From: Ligilactobacillus salivarius DSM 20555 = ATCC 11741
GTDB taxonomy: Bacteria; Bacillota; Bacilli; Lactobacillales; Lactobacillaceae
Direction: 5' to 3'
DNA length: 49,445 nucleotides
Assembly: GCF_001435955.1 (NCBI RefSeq)
Contig: NZ_AYYT01000014.1
Span: forward strand, 1 to 49,445
Position numbers and translations under genes: made by a program
In this document: positions 19,730 through 27,457 of the stretch, piece after piece
Layout: each line of letters starts with the position of its first letter
Numbering within the stretch: position 1 is the stretch's first letter
Notes under the pieces: model-generated
The model's database searches: none
Seen by the model: the letters and a program-made list of their open reading frames with translations, nothing else
Told to the model about the DNA's origin: nothing

Positions 19730-21085
19730 TTGATTTCCGATTACAAACATCAAATGTTACCTATGGAGAAAGTTCTTCGTGACCCAATCCATAATTACAT
19801 TTACATTCAACACCAAGTTATTTTAGATTTAATTAATACTAGAGAATTTCAACGTTTACGCCGCATTCGACAATTAGGAGTCGCAAACTATGTATTTCAT
19901 GGTGCTGAACATTCTCGTTTTACCCATTCTGTCGGTGTTTACGAAATTACTCGCAAAATTTGTGATTTATTTCAACGTAACTACCCTTCAAAAGAAAAAG
20001 GAGACGGTCTTTGGAATGATGATGAAAGATTAGTAGCTTTATGTGCAGCACTTTTACATGATGTTGGTCATGGAGCTTATTCACATACTTTTGAACATAT
20101 TTTTCATACCAATCATGAAAAAATGACGACTGAAATTATTACTTCATCTCACTCTGAAGTTAATGCTGTTTTACGCAAAGTGGCTCCCGATTTTCCAGAA
20201 AAAGTTGCGAGCGTTATTGAAAAAAGCTACCCTAATCCTCAAGTTGTTCAAATGATTTCTAGTCAAATTGATGCTGATCGAATGGACTACCTTTTAAGAG
20301 ATTCTTATTTCACTGGTACAAATTACGGAACTTTTGATCTAACTAGAATTTTAAGAGTTATGAAACCATACTCTGATGGAATTAGCTTTGATATGAGTGG
20401 TATGCACGCTGTTGAAGATTACATCGTTAGTCGTTTCCAAATGTATCAACAAGTGTATTTCCACCCTGTATCACGCTCAATTGAAGTTATTCTGAGTCAC
20501 TTATTAAAACGTGCCAAGTATCTTTATAAAAATGGTAAAACAAATTGTCTAGGTCCAACTAATCTACTCTTTCCATTTTTCGAAGGTGATTTTAGTTTAT
20601 CAGACTACTTGAAACTTGATGATGGTGTTTTAAATTCTTACTTCTCACTTTGGCAAGATAGTGATGATAAAATTTTGAGTGATCTGGCAGATCGATTCTT
20701 AAATCGCAAACCTTTCAAATCTGTAAGAGTAAGCGAAGATACTCGTTACTTACTCCCTACTCTTCGAAAATTAGTGGCCGATGCCGGATTTGATAGTGAA
20801 TATTATACAGCTACCAATGATAGTTTTGACTTGCCTTACGACACTTATTCACCATCGCAAAATAAGCATCGCACTCAAATAGAGCTTATGCAAAAAGATG
20901 GCTTGTTAGTTGAATTATCTCAAGTAAGTAATTTAGTAGCCGCTATTTCTGGTAAAGTTTCTGGCGATGAACGTTTCTTCTTTCCGAAAGAAATGAAATC
21001 ATCTGAACAGCAATTGGAATTATTCGGTCCAATATATTCTGAGTTTCAGAGTTATCTAAAAAATGACACATTAATCAAAAAGTAA
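19730..21085 (+). CDS. HD superfamily phosphohydrolase (YwfO-like)
   Basis: A 451-residue metal-dependent phosphohydrolase related to bacterial dNTP triphosphohydrolases. The HD motif is in LLHDVGHGAYSHTFEH, with an upstream His in FTHSVGVYE and a downstream Asp in QIDADRMDYLLRD, completing the H...HD...D set. It probably hydrolyses (d)NTPs or related nucleotides; the substrate is unknown. The start is TTG at 19730, seven bases after AGGAGG. It is followed after 15 bases by a Cof-type phosphatase, so both are probably in one operon. Confidence 0.85.
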   Translation: MISDYKHQMLPMEKVLRDPIHNYIYIQHQVILDLINTREFQRLRRIRQLGVANYVFHGAEHSRFTHSVGVYEITRKICDLFQRNYPSKEKGDGLWNDDERLVALCAALLHDVGHGAYSHTFEHIFHTNHEKMTTEIITSSHSEVNAVLRKVAPDFPEKVASVIEKSYPNPQVVQMISSQIDADRMDYLLRDSYFTGTNYGTFDLTRILRVMKPYSDGISFDMSGMHAVEDYIVSRFQMYQQVYFHPVSRSIEVILSHLLKRAKYLYKNGKTNCLGPTNLLFPFFEGDFSLSDYLKLDDGVLNSYFSLWQDSDDKILSDLADRFLNRKPFKSVRVSEDTRYLLPTLRKLVADAGFDSEYYTATNDSFDLPYDTYSPSQNKHRTQIELMQKDGLLVELSQVSNLVAAISGKVSGDERFFFPKEMKSSEQQLELFGPIYSEFQSYLKNDTLIKK

Positions 21086-21100
21086 AGGATGAAATTAACC

Positions 21101-21922
21101 ATGAGTAAAATTAAAATGATCGCAACTGATATCGACGGAACACTAGTTGATGACGCTAAAAATCTTTCACCTAAGACAATCGAAGTCTTAAAAAAAGCAA
21201 GAGCTAATGGTATTTATGTTGTCTTATGTACAGGTCGTCCATTAAGTGGTGTCGCTAATCTCCTAACTCAATTAGGTCTGGATAATGACGACAATTTCGT
21301 AATTACACATAATGGTGCCCAAGCTGTTAGTGCTAAATCTGGTAAAGCTATTTTCAAACATTTATTAGACTTTTCTGATTTCAAACGTCTTGACGCTATT
21401 AGTAAGGAATTAAAAGTTAATATGCAGACAATTACTACTGATTCTCAATTATTTGTTACTTCTCCTGATATTAACTATTATTCTGTTTTAGATACTTTCT
21501 ATACTCATATGCAACTTAGGTATCGTCCTGTAACAGAAGTACCTAAAGATATCGAAATTGCTAAAATTATGTGGGCCGATTATCCAGAAAATATCGATAA
21601 TGCCCTACCTAACTTGCCTAAAGATTTGCTAGATAAATTTGATTGCATCCGTAGCGAAAAATGGTTCTTTGAATTTATGAATCCTCTAGCTACAAAAGGA
21701 AATGCAGCTATCGAATTAGGAAAGCATTTAGGCATTGATGCTAGCGAAATTTTAACTGCCGGTGACCAAAATAATGATCTTTCTATGATTGAAAAAGGTG
21801 GATTTAGTATCGCGATGGGAAATGCGATTGATACAATTAAAGAAAAAGCTGATTATGTCACTGATACTAACAACAATGATGGTTTAGCTAAAGCTATTGA
21901 AAAATTTGTTTTTGAAGATTAA
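21101..21922 (+). CDS. Cof-type HAD-IIB sugar/phosphate phosphatase
   Basis: A cytoplasmic HAD phosphatase of 273 residues. Motif I is TDIDGTLVDD (both catalytic Asp), motif II is CTGRPLSG, motif III includes ATKGNA, and motif IV is AGDQNNDLSMI. A C2B cap lies between residues ~85 and 190. Such enzymes dephosphorylate sugar phosphates or nucleotides with loose specificity. The start at 21101 has AAGGA eleven bases upstream; an earlier ATG at 21089 overlaps that ribosome binding site. Probably cotranscribed with the HD protein gene. Confidence 0.9.
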   Translation: MSKIKMIATDIDGTLVDDAKNLSPKTIEVLKKARANGIYVVLCTGRPLSGVANLLTQLGLDNDDNFVITHNGAQAVSAKSGKAIFKHLLDFSDFKRLDAISKELKVNMQTITTDSQLFVTSPDINYYSVLDTFYTHMQLRYRPVTEVPKDIEIAKIMWADYPENIDNALPNLPKDLLDKFDCIRSEKWFFEFMNPLATKGNAAIELGKHLGIDASEILTAGDQNNDLSMIEKGGFSIAMGNAIDTIKEKADYVTDTNNNDGLAKAIEKFVFED

Positions 21923-21925
21923 TCA

Positions 21926-21956
21926 TTGACTTATAGCTAACTCTAACTTGTATAGT
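21926..21956 (+). promoter_or_regulatory. Candidate promoter of the DUF606 transporter gene
   Basis: TTGACT (21926-21931) and TATAGT (21951-21956) with a long 19-bp spacer, 30 bases before the start codon. Confidence 0.4.
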
Positions 21957-21985
21957 AAGGGTAACAATTATTAGGATGTGATTAC

Positions 21986-22915
21986 ATGTTACTACTAGCT
22001 TTAATTCCTGTTTTTATGGGAAGTGGACTAGCTATCCAAACTGCAATTAATTCCAGACTAGGTAGTGTATCTGGCTCTTCCTTTCTTGCTTCAATGGTTT
22101 CATTTGTAGTTGGGGCTATCTTTTTAAATATCCTGCTCATACTTACAGGTACTTCTCCTTTAGTAAATATGACCACAATTACTAGCAACCCTTGGTGGAT
22201 TTGGCTAGGTGGTGTTTTGGGAGTAATTGGTTTAACTACCAACATTTTGCTTTTTCCTAAATTAGGTAGCGTTCAAACAGCTGTACTACCTATCTTTGGA
22301 CAGATTGTCATGGGCCAAATTATTGATCAATTTGGTTTGTTTAAATCTCCAATCTCTAAATTTACTATTATCAAACTAGTTGGTTTAGTGTTGGTGGCAG
22401 GTGGTATGCTACTAGCAACAGGAGCTTTCATGCCTAAAGATAAAATGGCTAAAAAGCAACATCATTTACTACCTTATCAATTATTAGGAATATTCGCAGG
22501 TGTTTTAATGGCTACTCAAACTGCTATTAACGGTCACTTAGGCGTTATTTTAAAATCATCATTACATGCTGCGATGATTTCATTTACAGTTGGTGCCTTA
22601 TTGCTAATAATTATTGTGCTGATCCTTCCTGTACAGATTTCGAATTTAAAGTTAGCTTACCGAGATTTTAGTAAGCAATGGTGGCTTTGGATTGGAGGAT
22701 TTTTAGGTGCCGTATATGTTTTAGGATGTGCTTGGTTAGTTCCACAAATTGGTACTGGTCAAGTAATTGTATTAGTATTATTCGGGCAACTTTTCTTCAG
22801 TGCAATTATTGATCAATGGGGCCTACTTCATTCCAAGGTTAATCCTATTAATCTAATGAGAATCTTAGGCCTTATTACTATGTTTATTGGTGTAGTCGTA
22901 CTGCACTTTATCTAG
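21986..22915 (+). CDS. DMT-superfamily transporter, tandem DUF606 (YdcZ-like)
   Basis: A 309-residue membrane protein with about ten transmembrane helices built from two homologous DUF606 halves: ALIPVFMGSGLAIQTAINSRLG in the first and LGIFAGVLMATQTAINGHLG in the second, each followed by a PWWIWLGG- or QWWLWIGG-type loop and a PxxGxxQ helix. Members of this DMT branch are predicted small-molecule permeases; the substrate is unknown. It is followed by a bidirectional terminator. Confidence 0.85.
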   Translation: MLLLALIPVFMGSGLAIQTAINSRLGSVSGSSFLASMVSFVVGAIFLNILLILTGTSPLVNMTTITSNPWWIWLGGVLGVIGLTTNILLFPKLGSVQTAVLPIFGQIVMGQIIDQFGLFKSPISKFTIIKLVGLVLVAGGMLLATGAFMPKDKMAKKQHHLLPYQLLGIFAGVLMATQTAINGHLGVILKSSLHAAMISFTVGALLLIIIVLILPVQISNLKLAYRDFSKQWWLWIGGFLGAVYVLGCAWLVPQIGTGQVIVLVLFGQLFFSAIIDQWGLLHSKVNPINLMRILGLITMFIGVVVLHFI

Positions 22916-22921
22916 ATATTA

Positions 22922-22967
22922 AAAAGACTGATAATCTATAAAAATTAAAATAGATTATCAGTCTTTT
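22922..22967. terminator. Bidirectional terminator
   Basis: AAAAGACTGATAATCTA and TAGATTATCAGTCTTTT form a 17-bp perfect stem between the convergent transporter and lipoprotein genes. Confidence 0.9.
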
Positions 22968-22982
22968 GTTATTGGCTATGAT

Positions 22983-23678
22983 TTAAAATTTATAATTTAT
23001 ATCATCGTATTTAGTATCACTTTGTTGGTTAGCTAAATCTTCGCTTGGATAATAAACATAATCTGTAAGATCGTTTGCCCCAAAACCGTAAAGAACAAGT
23101 GGTACTTTTTGTCCGTCAATTTCTTCTTCATGTGCAAAGAAATGTTCACCACCGCCTTGAAGTTGATACCAGCCTCTCATGCTGATACCATTAGTGCCTA
23201 TATTACCAGCACTTCTCCATTCTTCCTTACTTTGACGTTCAGATTCGCTGACATCAGAAGGCGTATCTTTAGTTCTCTTATATAAAACAGCATGGTTTGT
23301 TTCGCCATCTGCACTAATAAGTGTAATCTCATGTTCAGAAATCACTAATTTTTTCATTCCATCTTCGCCTTTAGAATACCATGTTCCTCTCATCGCTTCT
23401 GGTGTAGTCACATAACCTCCACGATCTTCTCCTAGATCTTCAGAACTTTGAGTACTGCTACTTGATGATACTTCAGATGACAAACTAGATGATGAACTTT
23501 CTTTTTCACTTGATGATTCTTTCTTCTTTTCAGAATGTTTCTTCTTACTTGAAGAACTCTTTACTAATTCTGCTTTAGAACTAGCACTTGACTTGTGTTC
23601 ACTAGAATTTGAACTACAACCAGTTAAAATCAATAAAGTACTTAAAGCTGCAAAAATAACCCATATGGTCTTTTTCAT
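22983..23678 (-). CDS. Predicted lipoprotein, paralogue of the adjacent DUF4767 lipoprotein
   Basis: A 231-residue lipoprotein: N-terminal signal with lipobox LTGC (Cys21), then a Ser/Lys/Glu-rich linker of ~60 residues, and a C-terminal domain of ~140 residues starting EDLGEDRGGYVTTPEAMRGTWYS. This domain is shared almost word for word with the lipoprotein encoded upstream (GGYVTTPEAMRGTWYS, MKKLVISEHEIT, VYYPSEDLANQQ). It lacks the DUF4767 domain present in that paralogue. The two genes are 18 bases apart and evidently arose by duplication. Surface location is expected; function unknown. Confidence 0.8.
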   Translation of the reverse strand: MKKTIWVIFAALSTLLILTGCSSNSSEHKSSASSKAELVKSSSSKKKHSEKKKESSSEKESSSSSLSSEVSSSSSTQSSEDLGEDRGGYVTTPEAMRGTWYSKGEDGMKKLVISEHEITLISADGETNHAVLYKRTKDTPSDVSESERQSKEEWRSAGNIGTNGISMRGWYQLQGGGEHFFAHEEEIDGQKVPLVLYGFGANDLTDYVYYPSEDLANQQSDTKYDDINYKF

Positions 23679-23696
23679 TAATCTTCCCCATCCTTT

Positions 23697-24788
23697 TTAT
23701 TGGTAATATAAATCTTCGTATTTAGTATCACCTTGTTGGTTGGCTAAATCTTCACTTGGATAATAAACAGAAAATGTCCAATATCCAGCTCCACCACCTT
23801 CAACAACAACTGGAACCTTATTGCCATTTATTTCTTCTGTATGTGCAGCGTAATCTGCCCCTGCACCAGCTGTTTGGAACCATCCTAAAACATTAATATA
23901 TTGCAATCCATGTATATTTACGTAGCGTGCATCGCCCCATTCCATTTTATCCTTAACTTCTTCTTCACTTACATTGTCAGGAGTTGGAATTGTTTTCTTA
24001 TATAGGATCGTCCGGCCACTTTGCCCATTTGAATCAGTATATGTAATCTCATGTTCAGAAATCACTAATTTTTTCATTCCATATTCACTTTTAGAATACC
24101 ATGTTCCTCTCATCGCTTCCGGTGTAGTTACGTATCCCCCACGTCCTTCACCTAAATCTTCTGTTGCTTTAGTCGAACTCGAACTTTTTGCACTACTACT
24201 TGATGATACTTTTGGCTTTTCAACATGAGTAGCTTTACCATCAAAGATGTTCACGAAATTTTCTTTAAGTGATTTATTCTTAGTTTCACTCCAGTTATTC
24301 CCACTACCCTCATTTACTAAAACAATAGGTTCACCATCAGCTAAAGTAAATGCATAAGTTATACTAGAACTTGAAGATTTATTGTAGTTATAGATGGCTA
24401 CAACATTGTAATCATTTTTACCTGTTCCTTTTTTATCCCATGCCATTGAAATATTTTGTCCATTTACTGTAGCACTATTAAAATCTTGAGGATAATTCAT
24501 TCCTGAAGCCGTTTGAATATTATTGGTTCCATCATACTTTGTGTAGGTTTGGTTCATGACCTCTCCCCATTGTTTCATAAAATCTTCTAGGTGGCTGTCC
24601 TTATCGTTATTCCATAAAGAACCTGATTTCTTCTTAGCTACACCTTTTTGACTTTTCTTACTTGATGATTGTTTAACAACTTTAACCTTAGAAGTTACAT
24701 TTGACTTCTTACTAGAATTAGATCCACAACCAGTCAATATGAGTAATGAACTTAGTATGACTGAACTAATGATAGTGAGTTTTTTCAT
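23697..24788 (-). CDS. DUF4767 domain lipoprotein
   Basis: A 363-residue lipoprotein. Signal peptide with lipobox LTGC (Cys20), Ser/Lys-rich linker, a DUF4767-like domain (LWNNDKDSHLEDFMKQWGE, then YTKYDGTNN) and, after a second Ser-rich linker, the C-terminal domain shared with its neighbour (DLGEGRGGYVTTPEAMRGTWY). The start is ATG 24788 (MKKLTIISSV): AAAGGA precedes it, and an extended -10 promoter at 24823-24831 lies upstream, which makes the longer in-frame start at 24845 unlikely. The gene is therefore probably transcribed apart from the operon that ends at 24842, although read-through is possible. Confidence 0.82.
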   Translation of the reverse strand: MKKLTIISSVILSSLLILTGCGSNSSKKSNVTSKVKVVKQSSSKKSQKGVAKKKSGSLWNNDKDSHLEDFMKQWGEVMNQTYTKYDGTNNIQTASGMNYPQDFNSATVNGQNISMAWDKKGTGKNDYNVVAIYNYNKSSSSSITYAFTLADGEPIVLVNEGSGNNWSETKNKSLKENFVNIFDGKATHVEKPKVSSSSSAKSSSSTKATEDLGEGRGGYVTTPEAMRGTWYSKSEYGMKKLVISEHEITYTDSNGQSGRTILYKKTIPTPDNVSEEEVKDKMEWGDARYVNIHGLQYINVLGWFQTAGAGADYAAHTEEINGNKVPVVVEGGGAGYWTFSVYYPSEDLANQQGDTKYEDLYYQ

Positions 24789-24822
24789 AAGCAATCTATC
24801 CTTTTCTATAGTATCCACTTCC

Positions 24823-24831
24823 ATTATATCA
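24823..24831 (-). promoter_or_regulatory. Extended -10 promoter of the lipoprotein pair
   Basis: On the minus strand TGATATAAT, a perfect -10 with TGn extension, lies 35 bases before the ATG at 24788 and just beyond the stop codon of the upstream gene. No strong -35. Confidence 0.5.
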
Positions 24832-24841
24832 AATCTAACTA

Positions 24842-27457
24842 TCACTCTGTCTCTAATTTTTTAATATCAACAATCTGCCACAGTAGTTTATTTTTCTTTT
24901 GCTTAATCTTTTGGGTTACCTTCACTTTATCATCATTTTGTAAATGATATTCTTCAACCATCCATGCTGGGATACGTTTATTTTCATAATCTGTCACAAT
25001 GAGATCTCTATTATCCCAAGGATCCAAACCTTGCTTATAAACACCCTCATAATTTTGGATAAACTTCACTTTAAATGTATAATCTGTAGTTTCTTCTACA
25101 TCGCCCACCAATTCAAAGCGTGGTTTCATTCCAGCTTTTTTCACTTTCTTAGGTACCAATCTAGCGAAATAACATTCATATAAGCTTATTTTTTTCAGCA
25201 ATTCTTCGTCAATAATAATTCCTTCAACTTTTTCGCCATTTTTGTCTAAAACAATAATATCAATAAATTTCTTTCCATCCGAACCAGCAACATAGAAATT
25301 ACGCTTTTCTATTTTTTCATTGAATTTCTGCTCAATCATCTTAGTAAATTTACGATAAAATTTCTGGTTACTTTCAGGCAATTGAGTTTCTACATACCAA
25401 GGAAGATTTTCAAACTTAGCCTTATATTCTTTGTCCTTAATCTTAGATAATTCAAACTTAATTGGACCATAGTATTCTGAATTTTTAGCTGCGATTAAAT
25501 ATTCTATAATTTCTTTTCTAACTTCATCGCTATCACCTTTAGTCTTTAGGAATTCAAATAAAGCTGCTATTCTAAGCTCATTATCATCTTTTACAAAATC
25601 TGCATAAGCTTTCCAGAGCCAACTATTACCTCTATCAGTTACCAAGAATTTATCGAATGCTTTACCAGTTTCTTCATCAAAGTCATGATCCAATAAAATC
25701 TTGCAATAATAATATCCAATCCATTTATTTCCCTTATAATTTTCAAAAACTATACTACCTAATTTATCGATAATAACTTGTACTTGTTGTTGAGTTAGAG
25801 AAGCAGATTTTTCTTTAGCTAATTTCAAGAATATCCTTAAAAACTCTCCAACAGCTTTATTACTAGTATAAACTTTCCTCACTTCAGAAAGTTTCTCTAG
25901 CCATAAATCCAAACTCGCTAAAATATCCGTATTTGTTCTTGATACTGCTGCATAATAACTACTCAATAATTTTGCAAAGTCGCTTGGATAAGGGCGAGAG
26001 GGATCATCAGGATTCTCTACTTCTTTAAAGTTCTCAACTACAAATGACTCATCATTCGATAGTACCCAAGTCATTAATCTGAGGTATTCTTTAGGGTTGC
26101 TGATATTAAACTTAGTAATTACTAAAGCCTTGTTAAATTCTGTGACTCTATTTTCAAAGATTGTTACTGGCAATTCAGCTATTAATGTATCTGTTAAATT
26201 CTCTAATTCCTTAGAAGTAGTTTTATACACGAGATAGATTACATTCTCACCAATACTTTCACGTACCAAGTCATCGTTATATGATAACTGTTCCTTTTTC
26301 TTCAAAAAGCTACCATATTCTTGAATTAAATGTTTTTTATCTTGCCTATATTCCACATATCCATAAATTCGAATAAAATCATTAATCAAGTTCTTGCCAT
26401 AATGTCCTCTATATTCTCGTAATCTTTTCGTCTTCTCCAAAGCAAAGATTTCAAGCACTACCTTTAAGTATCTTTCTATACTATCTGATCTATTACATAG
26501 TGATTTTGCGTAGCCTTGCATAATCTGGATAATTTTACTTGCATACTCTTTGTCTTCCATCACATTTTTAGTAGGCGACAAATAGGCATCGGGTATTTTG
26601 CTGAAATCTAATACTTTTTCTACTAGATAAATATATCCATTTTCTCTCTTAGTAATCTCAGCTTTATTATTACCTAATTGATAATATTTAACCTGTGATA
26701 AAACCTGAATCAACTCAAATGGTGTTTCAGAAAAATGTTCTCTATCTATTTCTCTAACAACCAACTTGCAACATCTATCAATTGCTGCATAATCTTTTGA
26801 TTTATATTTTTCCCAAATGACCGCTGTTAACATTATTCCTAGGACTTTACCCATATAAATATAGTTATCTTTATACTTTGAATAGAAATTCAAAACTTCA
26901 TTCATAATAGTTTGGATATCAGCATGTAAAAAATGCTCACTTCTTACATAACAGCTTACTAAATCGCCTAAAAAGCCACTTATCCCTACCATTTGATTTT
27001 TTCCGGAATAATAGTTATCGGTACTTGCTAATTTGCTATCCCAATCAGCTAGATTAAATTCTTGATTTACAAAAAATGTAAATGAGGTTGTTACTAACTC
27101 ATGTAATTCATCCCATTTTTCTTGCTTACTAAGTTCCCAAGCTTTTCTCATTATTTGTGCTTGTGTGAGTTTTATATACAATGAGAAATATCCAATTTCA
27201 TAATCATCAGAGAATATAGTCTTTTGAATCTCGTAGTTTTCTTGAACAATTCTCATGTATTTCGTAAATTCGCTGTCAGCTTTTAGAAAATCATACAATA
27301 CCCATACCGCAGATGCAGTTACATCTAAGTTGTTTTGCTGTGCCAATTTACATACATTGTAAGCTTCCACTAGCCTACCATCTTTTCTAAAAAAACTAAT
27401 CGCATCATTTAATCCATCAACATCGCGAACTGCTATCATTTTTTCAACATCATTCAT
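24842..27457 (-). CDS. Operon gene E: large helical-repeat protein with possible OB-like C-terminus
   Basis: Unrecognised protein of 871 residues, the last of five coupled genes. The first ~680 residues are rich in amphipathic helices of TPR/HEAT-like character (for example EAYNVCKLAQQNN near the start), without a catalytic motif that I can name. The last ~180 residues turn beta-rich: FIDIIVLDKNGEKVEG, YTFKVKFIQNYEGVYK, and IPAWMVEEYHLQNDDKVKV resemble the layout of a small OB or cold-shock-like fold. No signal peptide or membrane segment. The start is placed at ATG 27457, with AGAGGA about ten bases upstream, overlapping the end of gene D by 8 nt; a GTG at 27466 is too close to that site. 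Probably a scaffold or nucleic-acid-binding partner of the helicase D. Function unknown. Confidence 0.7.
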   Translation of the reverse strand: MNDVEKMIAVRDVDGLNDAISFFRKDGRLVEAYNVCKLAQQNNLDVTASAVWVLYDFLKADSEFTKYMRIVQENYEIQKTIFSDDYEIGYFSLYIKLTQAQIMRKAWELSKQEKWDELHELVTTSFTFFVNQEFNLADWDSKLASTDNYYSGKNQMVGISGFLGDLVSCYVRSEHFLHADIQTIMNEVLNFYSKYKDNYIYMGKVLGIMLTAVIWEKYKSKDYAAIDRCCKLVVREIDREHFSETPFELIQVLSQVKYYQLGNNKAEITKRENGYIYLVEKVLDFSKIPDAYLSPTKNVMEDKEYASKIIQIMQGYAKSLCNRSDSIERYLKVVLEIFALEKTKRLREYRGHYGKNLINDFIRIYGYVEYRQDKKHLIQEYGSFLKKKEQLSYNDDLVRESIGENVIYLVYKTTSKELENLTDTLIAELPVTIFENRVTEFNKALVITKFNISNPKEYLRLMTWVLSNDESFVVENFKEVENPDDPSRPYPSDFAKLLSSYYAAVSRTNTDILASLDLWLEKLSEVRKVYTSNKAVGEFLRIFLKLAKEKSASLTQQQVQVIIDKLGSIVFENYKGNKWIGYYYCKILLDHDFDEETGKAFDKFLVTDRGNSWLWKAYADFVKDDNELRIAALFEFLKTKGDSDEVRKEIIEYLIAAKNSEYYGPIKFELSKIKDKEYKAKFENLPWYVETQLPESNQKFYRKFTKMIEQKFNEKIEKRNFYVAGSDGKKFIDIIVLDKNGEKVEGIIIDEELLKKISLYECYFARLVPKKVKKAGMKPRFELVGDVEETTDYTFKVKFIQNYEGVYKQGLDPWDNRDLIVTDYENKRIPAWMVEEYHLQNDDKVKVTQKIKQKKNKLLWQIVDIKKLETE

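Noticed and set aside
24788-24845. Longer lipoprotein start at 24845 overlapping gene E
   Set aside because: It would put 19 residues before a clean signal peptide and lies upstream of the extended -10 promoter at 24823-24831.
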